Origin: Actinomycetota bacterium
GTDB taxonomy: Bacteria > Actinomycetota > UBA4738 > HRBIN12
DNA: 64,000 nucleotides
NCBI GenBank assembly: GCA_035697485.1
Contig: DASSCU010000025.1
Coordinates: 1-64,000 of the forward strand
Direction of reading: 5' to 3'
Of the stretch, positions 1 to 10,818 are shown one piece after another (positions within the stretch are counted from its first letter, which is position 1; each line of letters opens with the position of its first letter). The position numbers and the translations under genes were made by a program. The notes below the pieces were generated by a model. That model worked only from the letters and a program-made list of their open reading frames with translations. It did not search any database and was not told where the DNA came from.

Positions 1-881
1 CATGTAGAGGCCGATCGCGACCGGCAGGGCGGCGAGCACCCACGCCGAGAGGCGTCCCTCTGCCGTCAGCACCCGGATCTGGCGGCGCATCATCGCGCGG
101 TCCCGGAGCGTGTCGGCGACGTTGTCGAGGATCTCGGCCAGGTTGCCGCCGACCTCACGCTGGATGTTCACGGCGAGCACGGCCCACTTGAAGTCGGCGC
201 TGCCAACCCGCATCGCCAGCGCCTCGAGCGCGTCGTCGGTCGCACGGCCGAGCCGGATCTCCGAGACGACCCGCTGGAACTCCGTGGCAGCCGGCTGCGG
301 GATCTCGCGGGCGACCGCGTCCAGCGCCTGCATGAAGCTGTGGCCGGCTCGCAGGGAGCTGGCCATGATCGTCAGCACGTCGGGCAGCTGCTCACGCATC
401 TTCTCGGTGCGCTTGCCGAGCGCCATGCGCAGGGCCACCGTCGGACCTGTGCCGCACGCGAGACCCGCGATCAGGGCCAGCAGCCCGGCGCGGAGCACCG
501 CGGCGCCGACGACCGCCCCGACCACGAACGCGACCACCGAGAGCACGACGAACTCGCCCGAACGGACGCTGACGCCAGCAGATTCCAGCTCAGCATCGAG
601 CCGGTCGCTGAAGCCTCGCGACTCCGCGAACCGCTTGCCGAACCTCGTCACCCGCTGCGGGATCCACCCCTGCGACGACTCGGTCGCGACGCCCACGGGC
701 TGCGAGAGGTTCCCTGCGCCGCTGACGACCGCCATACGGGCCGCGATCTGCCGATCCTTCTTGGCCCGCGCAGCCGTGCCGAGCAGCAGCCAGCCGACGA
801 CGAACACGGTCGCGCCGACCAACCCGGCCAGCACCATCTGCGCTACCGGAGAGCTCCAGAACGAGGCAGCGATCAGGGCGC

Positions 882-885
<4 letters not shown>
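1..885 (-). CDS. tadB: TadB-like type II/IV secretion F-domain protein (partial)
   Basis: Inner-membrane platform protein of the Flp/Tad pilus machine. It works with the TadA ATPase to extrude Flp pili. Reading the minus strand from a GTG at 885 gives an N-terminal membrane segment, a basic linker, more hydrophobic segments, then a T2SSF domain with the typical runs REQLPDVLTIMASSLRAGHS and AVNIQREVGGNLAEILDNVA. The GTG overlaps the tadA stop (GTGA), so the two are translationally coupled. The reading frame is open to base 1, so the C-terminal transmembrane part lies outside the window. A tadC paralogue is expected beyond the edge. TadB rather than TadC is inferred from its place directly after tadA. 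Confidence 0.85.
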
Positions 886-2201
<1,316 letters not shown>

Positions 2202-2229
2202 CTGGGGTGCTCCTCTCCTCGTTCCCTGC

Positions 2230-3447
2230 CTAGGTTCGGGCGAAGCGCCGCTTCTTCTTGCGGCCTTCCCCGTTCGACGGTGCGACACTGTCGGTCGCGC
2301 CCACTCCGTCCACGAACTTGCCGGCCAGCTGCCTGACCGCAACGGCCACCTCGGACGATGGTTCGTCCAGCACGACCGGACGGCCCTTGTTCAGTGACGT
2401 CGGCACCAGCCGGCTCGAAGGGATCATCGCGTCCACCCGCACCTTCATGACCCGCTCGACATCGCTCGCGTCCAACCCCACCTTCGAGTCGGCCCGGTTC
2501 AGCACGACCCGGAACCGGTCGCGCGGGAGGCCGATCTGGAGCAGGGTGTCGAGCGCCTTGCCGAGGTGCTTCACACCCACGACGTCGAGGCTCGTGATCA
2601 AGCAGATCAGCTCCGACAGGTCGAAGCACACCAGCGCCGAGTCGGAGTAGTCCACCGAGGCGTCGACGATCACGTACGGGAAGTCGTTGCGCATCGCGCG
2701 CAGGAACTTCCCGATCGCCTCACCCGCCGGCGCCTCGGCCGTGGGATCCGCCGGGGCGCCGTACGCCCACAGGTGTTCGGTGAGCTGCAGGCCCACGGTG
2801 CGGATGCGCTCATGATCGGCACCCTCACCCAGGGCCATCAGGTCGGGGATGTTCGATGGCGGCTCGCTTCCGAAGTAGGTGAACACGTCGCCCATGTCGA
2901 AGTCGAGATCGACCACGGCGGTGTCCTGGCCCGTCACCTCGGCGATCGCACACGCGAGGTTGCTCGTCAGGAACGTCTTCCCCGCCCCGCCCTTCGACGA
3001 GAAGATCGAGACGATCTTGCCCCGCTGGCCGCCGTGGCTCTCCGACTGGACGACGGCGACCGAGCGGAGGTTCGAGGCCCACACCACGGCACGCTCGACG
3101 GCGTCCCGCAGCTCCTCGGTCCCCTGGGTCATGTCGACCACGTCGCGGATGCCGGCCCGCATCGCGGCGGGGAGCAGGCCGTTCCACGTGTGATCGCGGA
3201 CCATGACGATCGCGGTGCCCGGGGCCTGGCGCCCGACGAACTCGGCGAGACCGAGCGCGTCGGGCTCCTTGACCTCCGGCGACAGCACCAGCACGTCGAT
3301 CGGACCGAACGCGTGGATCAGGAGTTCCTCTGCCGCGGTCGCGGACTGGACCCAGCCCACCTCCTCCGGCTCGACCTCGATGGCCCGGGCCAGCTGCTGG
3401 CGGAAGGACTGCGGCGTCCCGACGGCGACGACGCTGGCCTCGGTCAT
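2230..3447 (-). CDS. cpaE: CpaE/TadZ-like pilus localisation ATPase
   Basis: ParA/MinD-superfamily protein expected to place the Tad pilus machine in the cell. It is 405 aa. Residues 1-125 form a receiver-like alpha/beta domain without a clear phospho-acceptor Asp, as usual in CpaE/TadZ. From residue 144 a MinD-type P-loop domain begins, with the deviant Walker A SKGGAGKT at 151-158 (both signature lysines present), followed by VVDLDFDMGDVFTYFG and later LSELICLITSLDVVGVKHL. The C-terminus is strongly basic (RKKKRRFART). The ATG overlaps the cpaB stop by 4 bp (ATGA), indicating coupled translation. Confidence 0.92.
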   Translation of the reverse strand: MTEASVVAVGTPQSFRQQLARAIEVEPEEVGWVQSATAAEELLIHAFGPIDVLVLSPEVKEPDALGLAEFVGRQAPGTAIVMVRDHTWNGLLPAAMRAGIRDVVDMTQGTEELRDAVERAVVWASNLRSVAVVQSESHGGQRGKIVSIFSSKGGAGKTFLTSNLACAIAEVTGQDTAVVDLDFDMGDVFTYFGSEPPSNIPDLMALGEGADHERIRTVGLQLTEHLWAYGAPADPTAEAPAGEAIGKFLRAMRNDFPYVIVDASVDYSDSALVCFDLSELICLITSLDVVGVKHLGKALDTLLQIGLPRDRFRVVLNRADSKVGLDASDVERVMKVRVDAMIPSSRLVPTSLNKGRPVVLDEPSSEVAVAVRQLAGKFVDGVGATDSVAPSNGEGRKKKRRFART

Positions 3448-4274
3448 GCCCCCTTCGCCCCCACGACGTCTTCGTAGGATGCGCCCAGGCTGGCCTCGAC
3501 CCTGTAGCCGTCCTCGTTCTCCGGCGGCAGCAGACCGAGGTTCACCAGGTCGGCGTTGACGAGGGCGTAGGAGACCGCCTCCGCGTCCTCGGGCGACAGG
3601 TCCAAGGTGACCGGGATGTCGGTCTCACTGAAGTTGGTGCCCTCGACGGCGACGGGGTTCTGGATGTTCAGCACCCGGGCCGACGGCACCACCGCGACCG
3701 TGAACTGGAACGGGATCTGCACGATCGGACCGGCACTCCCCACGCTCTGGAGCACCCTCGCGAGCTGCGCCGGCGACAGGATCTGCCGCAGGGCGCCCTT
3801 CTGCACGAACTCGCCCTCCTTGAAGGTCGCGTACACGACGACGTTGTCGCCGCGCTGGATGTTGCCGTAGCCGGCGGGACCGCCCTCCAGCACCATCGGG
3901 AGTCCGACGTTGCCTTCGGAGATGCCGAGCGAGCCACCCTTGGGAGCCTCGCCGCTGGACAGACGCGCGATCGCGATCTGTTCGTTCGCCAGCACCGGGG
4001 CGGTCGTCGTCTGGCCGCGCAGCTCGGTGACGCTCGTGACGGCGCCACCGACGACCGCGTCGGTCGGCACCTTCAGCTCGCTGAACACGCCCTCGTCGAT
4101 CAAGGGGTTGAGGTTCGTGTTCGCGGGGATGTCCTGCTTGGACACGACGACGACGGAGAGCGCGCCTCCGGTCACGGCGTCGCTCTTGACCCCGTTGGTG
4201 TAGAGGATGACCGCTGCCGCCGCCACGATGGCGAGGACCACGGCGATGGCGACCACCAGACCGCGTGACCTCAT
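3444..4274 (-). CDS. cpaB: CpaB/RcpC-type pilus periplasmic protein (SAF domain)
   Basis: Envelope component of the Flp/Tad system, 276 aa. It has an N-terminal signal-anchor (VVAIAVVLAIVAAAAVILYT) and then a SAF/CpaB domain with the typical VVVSKQDIPANTNLNPLIDE start. The C-terminal half is predicted RcpC-like. It starts the cpaB-cpaE-tadA-tadB run, with ATGA overlap to cpaE and about 200 bp after the pilin gene. RcpC/CpaB proteins elsewhere affect pilus stability or glycan contact. The exact role in this organism is inferred from synteny. Confidence 0.88.
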   Translation of the reverse strand: MRSRGLVVAIAVVLAIVAAAAVILYTNGVKSDAVTGGALSVVVVSKQDIPANTNLNPLIDEGVFSELKVPTDAVVGGAVTSVTELRGQTTTAPVLANEQIAIARLSSGEAPKGGSLGISEGNVGLPMVLEGGPAGYGNIQRGDNVVVYATFKEGEFVQKGALRQILSPAQLARVLQSVGSAGPIVQIPFQFTVAVVPSARVLNIQNPVAVEGTNFSETDIPVTLDLSPEDAEAVSYALVNADLVNLGLLPPENEDGYRVEASLGASYEDVVGAKGA

Positions 4275-4475
4275 CTTCCTGCTCCTTTCATGGACATCTG
4301 CGATGTCTATCCATCGGCCGGAGATCTCCGGCCTTTACGGGTGATCTCCCGCGGATCCGAACCCGTGGATCTCTCGACCCACACGACTCCGCCGGTCCCT
4401 CGCTCGTTCGGGCTCGCCATCGCGGCTCCGGACGAGCGAGCGACCGGCGAACCGGTCACTCGTTCTTGTTGGGGG

Positions 4476-4676
4476 TCACGCGCCCTGGACCGCGCTGCCC
4501 ACCTTGTCGAACTGCGAGTCGGCCGACGTGCCGATGAAGGTCACGGCCGCGATGATCACGACCGCGATCAACGCCACCATGAGGGCGTACTCGACCGCCG
4601 TTGCACCACCCTCCTCGGCGGCACGACCCTTGAGGTCGGCCCACCAGGTGGTGACTCCCGTGTAGAGACGAAGCAT
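4476..4676 (-). CDS. flp: Flp-family type IVb pilin
   Basis: Major pilin of the Tad system, 66 aa. The class IVb signature is visible: a basic leader ending in EEGG, then ATAVEYALMVALIAVVII, a hydrophobic helix with the Glu at position +5 of the mature pilin. Prepilin peptidase is predicted to cut after Gly-Gly. A longer reading frame exists, but the start at 4676 is preferred because AGGAAGGGGG lies in the right window before it and the leader length fits Flp pilins. It is the first gene of the pilus locus. No prepilin peptidase gene is in the window. Confidence 0.92.
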   Translation of the reverse strand: MLRLYTGVTTWWADLKGRAAEEGGATAVEYALMVALIAVVIIAAVTFIGTSADSQFDKVGSAVQGA

Positions 4677-4717
4677 GTATTGCACCCCCTTCCTCCGGAA
4701 CTCGAATCCCGTCCTGT

Positions 4718-4739
4718 CGAAGGGGTTTTCGACCCTTCG
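4718..4739 (-). other. Stem-loop in flp leader
   Basis: A perfect 7-bp inverted repeat (CGAAGGG, 8-nt loop, CCCTTCG) lies about 40 nt upstream of the flp start, inside the presumed 5' untranslated region. It may stabilise the abundant pilin mRNA or regulate it. This is inference from position only. Confidence 0.35.
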
Positions 4740-4815
4740 GCGCGAAAGCTTGAGCGCAACAACAAGGTAGGGCGACCCCTCTGACCAGGGAATTCCATGT
4801 TTCACTGACCTCGGT

Positions 4816-4831
4816 TACGTATTCCTACGTA
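4816..4831. promoter_or_regulatory. Twin TACGTA palindromes in divergent promoter region
   Basis: Two copies of the self-complementary hexamer TACGTA are separated by 4 bp (TTCC) between the divergent flp and 4884 genes. The second copy overlaps a TACGCT -10-like box at 4830-4835 that could serve the plus-strand gene. This is a possible operator for a dimeric regulator and is unproven. Confidence 0.3.
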
Positions 4832-4883
4832 CGCTTCGCGATGGACTCCAGTTGAACGCGCAGGAAGTCGATGCATCCCACGG

Positions 4884-6386
4884 ATGGCCACTTCGACCGA
4901 GACGACCGGGTACCCCCTGGGAAGGCAAGCGGACCTCGTCGATGATGGCCACAGGATCCATCGTCGACCGACGCTCGACGATGTCTGGACCACGCTGGCG
5001 GTGGTTGCCCCCGCCCTGCTCGCCTTGCTGGCGCGCCTGCCCACGATCGACCTTGCGTACCACCTGCGCATCGGTTCATTGATCCGAGCGCAACATGCGA
5101 TCCCCAGGGTCGACGAGATGACGTTCGGCGCAGATGGGCGAGTGTGGGTCGATCAGCAATGGGGAGCGCAGGTGCTCCTGTCCGCCGTTCACGATGTCGG
5201 CGGATTCCCGGCACTCGTCGTGCTTCGGGGAGTCTGCGCTGCCGCTGTGGGACTCAGCATCTACGCGTCGTGCCGAAGCAAACGAGCATCAGCGCGGACG
5301 GCGTGTGCCGTCACTGTGATCGCGTACATCGTCGCCATGCCATACCTCGCGCTCCGTCCACAGATGCTCGGTGCGGTCTTGTTCGCCGCATGCGTCCTTG
5401 TTCTCGCCGTCCGGCAGAGGCATCCATGGGCGATGTGGGCCATCCCCTTCATCACTGCACTCTGGGTCAATCTGCATGGTTCATTCGTACTTGCCGTCGC
5501 CGTGGTCGCTTTCGCGATGCTCGAAGACGTCGTGCAACGACGCCCAACCTGGAAGACGACGATCGCGGTGGCGGGAGCGACGATCGCCGCGACCCTGCTC
5601 AGTCCGTTCGGTACGAACGTCTGGGCTTACGTCTCATCGCTCGCAACCGATCCGATCATCCGAAACGCCGTCGAGGAGTGGAGGCCCCCAACCATCGACA
5701 CGCTTGGTGGGGCCCTCTTCATGAGTGCGATCGTTGCGCTTGGGGGGATCCTCGCTCGTCGTGGGCGGGTTCTGAGCTGGCTCGACCTTGCGTGGCTGGT
5801 CGGGTTCTCCTTACTCGCCCTCAGCGCGCAGCGAAATGTGCTGTGGTGGATCGTCGCGGTGATGCCGCTCGTGGCATCCATGATCCCCGGTCGTTCTTCG
5901 GCGTCAGAGACACCGCGCGGGGCACGGATAATGAACGGCGCCATCCTTTCGGTCCTTGGCGTGGCCCTAGTTGCGGCGCTCCCCTGGGTCGGGCCGAGAC
6001 GCCCGATCGTGAGCGGCATGCCGCCTGCTCCGTTGGTCGCTGCCGCGGATCGCCAACTGCCGGCTGGCGCTAGGGTGTTCGTGTATCAACCCTGGGCCTC
6101 ATGGGTGGAGTTCGCCTCACCCGACGTGCGCGTCTTCGTGGACTCTAGGATCGAGATCTTCCCTGAATCCGTTTGGCAGGAGTATCAGACTGCGGCCGCA
6201 GGAGGGCACGACTACCACAAGGTCCTCGACTCCTGGGGTGTGGACGCCGTCATGCTTCCCACCGACGGATCCTCGCTCGTCGGTGCCCTCGCCGAGGACC
6301 CGGCCTGGATCCTTGCCTACGAGGATGAGAGGGGCCTGCTCTTCATCCGCGATCTGGCGACTTCGACGAGCCCGGTGCCGGCGTAA
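4884..6386 (+). CDS. Polytopic membrane protein, GT-C glycosyltransferase-like
   Basis: Integral membrane protein of 500 aa with about ten hydrophobic segments after a 35-residue cytoplasmic tail. The first loop carries the DLAYHLRIGSLI and RVDEMTFGADGRVWVDQQWG pattern seen in membrane proteins related to GT-C/PMT-type glycosyltransferases. The soluble C-terminus contains FVDSRIEIFPESVWQEYQT, which recurs in this uncharacterised actinobacterial group. Substrate is unknown. It stands between the pilus operon and a regulator array, so pilus or envelope glycosylation is possible but only inferred. The stretch from about 4900 to 6380 is slightly richer in A/T codons than its neighbours. Confidence 0.6.
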   Translation: MATSTETTGYPLGRQADLVDDGHRIHRRPTLDDVWTTLAVVAPALLALLARLPTIDLAYHLRIGSLIRAQHAIPRVDEMTFGADGRVWVDQQWGAQVLLSAVHDVGGFPALVVLRGVCAAAVGLSIYASCRSKRASARTACAVTVIAYIVAMPYLALRPQMLGAVLFAACVLVLAVRQRHPWAMWAIPFITALWVNLHGSFVLAVAVVAFAMLEDVVQRRPTWKTTIAVAGATIAATLLSPFGTNVWAYVSSLATDPIIRNAVEEWRPPTIDTLGGALFMSAIVALGGILARRGRVLSWLDLAWLVGFSLLALSAQRNVLWWIVAVMPLVASMIPGRSSASETPRGARIMNGAILSVLGVALVAALPWVGPRRPIVSGMPPAPLVAAADRQLPAGARVFVYQPWASWVEFASPDVRVFVDSRIEIFPESVWQEYQTAAAGGHDYHKVLDSWGVDAVMLPTDGSSLVGALAEDPAWILAYEDERGLLFIRDLATSTSPVPA

Positions 6387-6422
6387 CCAGCGGGGGCTGG
6401 GACCGGACCTGCCGGACGAGTC

Positions 6423-7124
6423 CTACTCGGCCACTCCGACGGTGACGAGGCCGGCCCGAGCGGCGAGTCGGATCGCGGCGAGTCGGCTGCCGACGCCGAG
6501 CTTCCCGTAGATGCGCGCGAGGTGCGTCGTGACCGTTCGTTCTCGCACTCCGAGGCGGTCCGCGATCTCACGCGCGGTGAGCCCCTCGGCGGCGACGCTC
6601 AGCACCTGTCGCTCCCGCACGGTCAGCCGCACGTCGAGGTCACGCCGGCGCTCGATGCCTTCGGCGATCTGTCCGACCGCGACCGATCCCGGCCCGGCCA
6701 GCACCATCTCCCGGTCGGCGGCACGCCGCAGTGACTGCAGGAACTCGACGGGATCGATGTTCTTGTCGACGAACCCGTCGGCGCCCATGAAGAGCGCTCG
6801 CGAGATCGTCGTGGCATCGGCGTTGGCGCCGCACCCGAGGATCGCGTGCGCCGGGAAGCGCTCACGCAGCGTGCGGATCAGCCAGAACGCGTCATGGCCC
6901 CCCCCGAGGCCGAGCCCGACGAGGATGACGACGCGCGACCGTCGCACGCGGCTCACGATCTCCAAGCCCTCATCGGCCGTGCCTGTCTCGGCGATCACCT
7001 CCATGTCGGGGCGATCGTCGATCAGCATCGTGAGACCGGCTCGAACGACCGGCAACGGATCGACGACGACCACGCCGAGCCGGCGTGTGCGCGGTGGTGC
7101 GGTCGTGGTGGGGCGTGGACTCAC
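6423..7124 (-). CDS. NarL/LuxR-type regulator with degenerate receiver
   Basis: Transcription regulator of 233 aa with an N-terminal receiver-like domain (about residues 14-130) and a C-terminal LuxR helix-turn-helix (RLTVRERQVLSVAAEGLTAR, then RERTVTTHLARIYGKLGVGS). The receiver keeps one acidic residue (VVVVDPLP) and a Lys, but the beta-3 strand reads VVILVGLGLGGG, with no phospho-acceptor Asp, and the switch Thr/Ser is also missing. It is therefore unlikely to be controlled by a standard histidine kinase. GTG start with GGAGG just ahead. It is the last of three paralogues in a row on this strand. No sensor kinase is nearby. Confidence 0.85.
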   Translation of the reverse strand: MSPRPTTTAPPRTRRLGVVVVDPLPVVRAGLTMLIDDRPDMEVIAETGTADEGLEIVSRVRRSRVVILVGLGLGGGHDAFWLIRTLRERFPAHAILGCGANADATTISRALFMGADGFVDKNIDPVEFLQSLRRAADREMVLAGPGSVAVGQIAEGIERRRDLDVRLTVRERQVLSVAAEGLTAREIADRLGVRERTVTTHLARIYGKLGVGSRLAAIRLAARAGLVTVGVAE

Positions 7125-7144
7125 GGTGCCTCCGGATGGACGCT

Positions 7145-7157
7145 GGGCCTTCGGCCC
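7145..7157 (-). terminator. Short GC hairpin between regulator genes
   Basis: GGGCC-TTC-GGCCC lies in the 116-bp gap after the 7241-7906 gene. It could weakly terminate or attenuate transcription. There is no U-tract. Confidence 0.25.
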
Positions 7158-7240
7158 GTTCGAGGGCCGTCTCCCCTATCGGCAGCGATGAGTCAGCGGC
7201 TGAGCGTCAGGCGGACAGCCCGGCTACCTTCGCCGGGTCA

Positions 7241-7906
7241 TCAAGGCTCGATCAGACCCAGCTCGACTGCCCGAGCGACCGCCTGCACGCGGGTGCGCAC
7301 ACCCAGCTTGCGATACAGCTTCGCCACGTGGGTCTCGACCGTGCGTGGCGAGATGCCGAGACGGCGAGCGACCTGCTGCGTCGTCATTCCCTGGCTCACC
7401 AGCATCAGGATCTCGTGCTCACGAGCCGTGAGCGTGGCCTGGACCTCGGACCCCTCCCGAGCCTGTCGCGCGAACCGCCCGAGGGCCATGACGGCCGCCT
7501 GTTCGAACTCCGGCTCGATCGCCCGACCGCCGTCGGCCACGGTCCGCACGGCGGTCCCGACCGCGGCGAGCCCGGCGGCCTTGCGCACGTACCCACGAGC
7601 GCCCAACCGGAGCGCGGACAGCACCGAGGCGCCGTCGGTGCGATCGGTCAGGACCACGGCGGCGACGGCCACGCCTTCCTCACGGAGCGAGCGGAGCGCA
7701 GGGAGCTCAGGGCCACCTCCGTCGAGGGCCTCGTCGAGCACGACGACATCGGGTCGAAGGGTGCGGCACGCCTCGAGCAGGGCCGCGCCGTCGCGGACCT
7801 CTCCCACGACGACCAGGCCCGGCTCGGCTGCGCACGCACGCCGCGCCACCTCGCCCACCACGCCGTGGCCGGCCGCGATCACGACCGAAACGGCCTGGGG
7901 ATCCAT
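7241..7906 (-). CDS. NarL/LuxR-type response regulator
   Basis: Transcription regulator, 221 aa from the ATG at 7906. The receiver domain (about 1-120) has the phospho-acceptor Asp in PDVVVLDEALDG, the switch Thr (VVLTD) and Lys (GYVRKA). However, the acidic pair that binds Mg2+ at the end of beta-1 is replaced (VVIAAGHG). The C-terminal LuxR domain is intact (ATLTAREHEILMLVSQGMTT, then SPRTVETHVAKLYRKLGVRT). A longer start at 7981 would overlap the upstream regulator by 64 bp and is less likely. With the start used here the gap to that gene is 11 bp, so the pair is probably co-transcribed. Confidence 0.85.
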   Translation of the reverse strand: MDPQAVSVVIAAGHGVVGEVARRACAAEPGLVVVGEVRDGAALLEACRTLRPDVVVLDEALDGGGPELPALRSLREEGVAVAAVVLTDRTDGASVLSALRLGARGYVRKAAGLAAVGTAVRTVADGGRAIEPEFEQAAVMALGRFARQAREGSEVQATLTAREHEILMLVSQGMTTQQVARRLGISPRTVETHVAKLYRKLGVRTRVQAVARAVELGLIEP

Positions 7907-7917
7907 GAGGAAGAACG

Positions 7918-8610
7918 CTACCCCGCACCCGTGACCGCGCCCGCGCGTGAGGGCGAGGTCGCGGCCAGGCCGTGCCGCCACGCGATGCGCACGGCCTCGA
8001 CCTTCGAGTGGACACCGAGCTTGGCCAGGATGCTCTTCACGTGGCTCTGCACGGTGAGCGGACTGATGCCGAACGCCTCGGCCACGTCCGCGGTCGACGC
8101 ACCGGCCGCGAGCGTCTGCAGGATCTCGCGCTCACGACGGGTGAGCCTCTCGAGGGCGTTGGCGCCACCCGGATCGTCGCGGACGGACGACGTGATCCGG
8201 TCGACCAGCAGGGACAGGTCCTCCGCCGGGAGGACCAGCTCTCCGGCGAGGGCACGCCGGAACAGCTCGACCAACGATCCGTCGCGGCCGGACGGCAGGA
8301 CCCCGCATGCCCCGACGGACAGCGCATCGGCTGCGACCTCGGGGCCACCGCGTTCGCTCGCCGCGAGCACCCGCCCGACGCCGCCGGCACCGGCGATCGC
8401 CGCGATCACCTCGGTGCCGCGCCCGTCGGCGCGATCGAGATCCACGACCACGAGATCGGTCGAGCCGAGCGAGAGCGCGTCCACGGCGTCGACCGCGTCG
8501 GCGACGGGACCCGCCACCGACACCGGACCGCGTGTCGGGAGGTCCGTGACGAGTCGGCGCACCAGGCGGGGACCGGGGCCCACGACGAGGACGCGGATGC
8601 GGGCGTGCAT
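7918..8610 (-). CDS. NarL/LuxR-type regulator with incomplete receiver
   Basis: Transcription regulator of 230 aa, first of three tandem paralogues. The receiver keeps the central Asp (DLVVVDLDRADG) but has VLVVGPGP in place of the acidic pair, no switch Thr (VLAAS) and no conserved Lys (GVLPSGRDG). The LuxR domain is complete (RLTRREREILQTLAAGASTA, then SPLTVQSHVKSILAKLGVHS). The start at 8610 is preferred to 8712 because GGAAG sits just before it and the protein then begins at beta-1 (MHARIRVLVV). Its 5' region faces the divergent DUF255 gene. Confidence 0.83.
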   Translation of the reverse strand: MHARIRVLVVGPGPRLVRRLVTDLPTRGPVSVAGPVADAVDAVDALSLGSTDLVVVDLDRADGRGTEVIAAIAGAGGVGRVLAASERGGPEVAADALSVGACGVLPSGRDGSLVELFRRALAGELVLPAEDLSLLVDRITSSVRDDPGGANALERLTRREREILQTLAAGASTADVAEAFGISPLTVQSHVKSILAKLGVHSKVEAVRIAWRHGLAATSPSRAGAVTGAG

Positions 8611-8690
8611 ACGCTTCCATCGGCATGAGCTCGGGACGCCTGAATCGAGCCCGCCGTGCTCATCGCTCCGGATGACACACTGGTCGGGCC

Positions 8691-10775
8691 ATGACCGAGC
8701 GACCGCGTCCACGACCGAACCGCCTCGCGAGCGAGTCGAGTCCCTACCTGCTCCAGCACGCCCACAACCCCGTCGACTGGTACCCCTGGGGGGACGAAGC
8801 GCTCGAGAAGGCCGTCGCCGAAGGCAAGCCGATCTTCCTGTCCATCGGATACGCGGCTTGCCATTGGTGTCACGTGATGGAACGCGAGTCCTTCGAGGAC
8901 GAGGCCACGGCGGCGCTCATGAACCAGCACTTCGTCTCGGTCAAGGTCGACCGCGAGGAGCGCCCCGACCTGGACGCGATCTACATGGACGCCGTCCAGG
9001 CCATGACGGGCCAGGGCGGCTGGCCGCTGTCCGCGTTCCTCACCCCCGAGGGCGAGCCGTTCTACGCGGGCACGTACTTCCCGCCCGAGCCTCGGCACGG
9101 CATGCCGGCGTTCCGGGACCTGCTGCGAGGCGTGGCGGAAGCGTGGCGCGAACGCCGTGCCGAGGTCGTCGGGCAGGGACAACGGGTCACACAGGCGATC
9201 GCGAAGGCGGCAGCGCCACCGGCGACCGGAGGGTCGCTCGACCGGACGCTGGCCGATGCGGCGGTCGCGGGCCTCCGACGCACCTTCGATGCGACGTGGG
9301 GTGGCTTCGGCGGCGCTCCCAAGTTCCCCCCACCGATGACGCTCGAATTCCTGCTGCGGCGGGCCGTGCGCGGCGTGGACGGCGTCCTCGACATGGTCAC
9401 GACCACGCTCGACCGCATGGCCGGCGGTGGCATCTACGACCAACTCGGAGGCGGCTTCGCACGGTACTCGACCGACGAACGCTGGCACGTGCCCCACTTC
9501 GAGAAGATGCTCTACGATAACGCCCAGCTGCTGCAGCTCTACACGCGGGCCTGGCAGGTGACCGGCTCCTCGCGCTACCGAACGGTGGCGACCGAGACCG
9601 CTGAGTACTTGCTCCGGGAGATGCAGCACCCCGAGGGGGGCTTCTACTCCTCGCAGGACGCCGACTCCGAGGGGATCGAGGGGCGGTACTTCACGTGGTC
9701 GTGGGGCGAGCTCACGGAGCTCGTCGGCGAACCGGTCGCGAGGGCGTTCGGGGCCACGCCGGAGGGCAACTGGATCGGCGATCACGGGCCGACGAACGTG
9801 CTTCGGAACCCGGATGCGGGCGCGGGGAGATCGGCCACCGTGGATCTCGATCCGGTCGATCTCTCTGCCGAGATCGACGACTCGCGGCGGGTGTTGTTTG
9901 AGGTTCGTGAGGCGCGCGTGCGGCCCGCGACCGACGACAAGGTGCTCGCCGCCTGGAACGGCATGGCGATCGCCGCCCTCGCAGAGGCGGGTCGCGCGCT
10001 CGCCGAGCCCGCGTACACGACGGCGGCCGAGCGGGGAGCGACGTTCGTCCTCGAGCACCTTCGCGGGACGGACGGCCGCCTGCTCCGAGCCTGGCGCAAC
10101 GGGGTTGCGGGAGGAACGGGCTTCGCCGACGACCATGCTCTCATGGCGTCGGCCTGCCTCACTCTGTACGAGACGACGTTCGAGCTCTCGTGGTTCGAAC
10201 GCGCCAGGGAACTCGCCGATGACCTCCGACGCCTCTTCGCCGATCGCGAGCGGGGCGGCTTCTTCCAGACCGGGTCGGACGCGGAAGCCCTGGTCGTGCG
10301 CCCGAAGGATCTCTACGACAACGCGACGCCGAGCGGGAACTCGGCCGCAGCCGACCTGCTGCTGCGGCTCTCGGCGTTCACCGGCGAGGCAGATCTCGAG
10401 GCCGACGCCGTCTCAGCGCTCCGAGCCGTCGGCGACGCGTTCGAACGCGCACCCGGGGCCTTCGGACAAGCGCTCTGCGTCCTCGACCGGTTGATCGGCC
10501 CGCGCAGCCAGGTCGCGATCGTTGGCGACCCCGCGGGTCCCGACACGCTGTCGCTGGTGTCGGAGGCGAACCTTCGACGGTTCCGACCGAACCTGGTGCT
10601 CGCCGTCGGGCGGCCCGACGATGCCGCGGCCGAGCGGGCTGTCCCCCTGTTGCGGGGGCGCTCCTCGACCGACGGGACCGCGACGGCCTACGTCTGCGAA
10701 GGGTTCTCGTGTCGGCTGCCGGTGACCGATCCGACGGCCCTCACCGCCCAGCTCGACGCGCAGGACCGACGATGA
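8691..10775 (+). CDS. DUF255/YyaL-type thioredoxin-fold protein
   Basis: Protein of 694 aa, full length for the YyaL/SPATA20 family. The N-terminal DUF255 thioredoxin-like domain shows the signature [17 protein letters not shown], then [20 protein letters not shown] with a CxxC pair at Cys57 and Cys60. The remaining two thirds is an (alpha/alpha)6-barrel-like region ([39 protein letters not shown]) resembling N-acylglucosamine 2-epimerase folds. The biochemical role of the family is not settled. It is the only gene on this strand between the regulators and the polysaccharide region. Confidence 0.9.
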   Translation: MTERPRPRPNRLASESSPYLLQHAHNPVDWYPWGDEALEKAVAEGKPIFLSIGYAACHWCHVMERESFEDEATAALMNQHFVSVKVDREERPDLDAIYMDAVQAMTGQGGWPLSAFLTPEGEPFYAGTYFPPEPRHGMPAFRDLLRGVAEAWRERRAEVVGQGQRVTQAIAKAAAPPATGGSLDRTLADAAVAGLRRTFDATWGGFGGAPKFPPPMTLEFLLRRAVRGVDGVLDMVTTTLDRMAGGGIYDQLGGGFARYSTDERWHVPHFEKMLYDNAQLLQLYTRAWQVTGSSRYRTVATETAEYLLREMQHPEGGFYSSQDADSEGIEGRYFTWSWGELTELVGEPVARAFGATPEGNWIGDHGPTNVLRNPDAGAGRSATVDLDPVDLSAEIDDSRRVLFEVREARVRPATDDKVLAAWNGMAIAALAEAGRALAEPAYTTAAERGATFVLEHLRGTDGRLLRAWRNGVAGGTGFADDHALMASACLTLYETTFELSWFERARELADDLRRLFADRERGGFFQTGSDAEALVVRPKDLYDNATPSGNSAAADLLLRLSAFTGEADLEADAVSALRAVGDAFERAPGAFGQALCVLDRLIGPRSQVAIVGDPAGPDTLSLVSEANLRRFRPNLVLAVGRPDDAAAERAVPLLRGRSSTDGTATAYVCEGFSCRLPVTDPTALTAQLDAQDRR

Positions 10776-10818
10776 GGACCGACCTCACCACGACACGGCG
10801 AACCGACGCCCGACGCTG

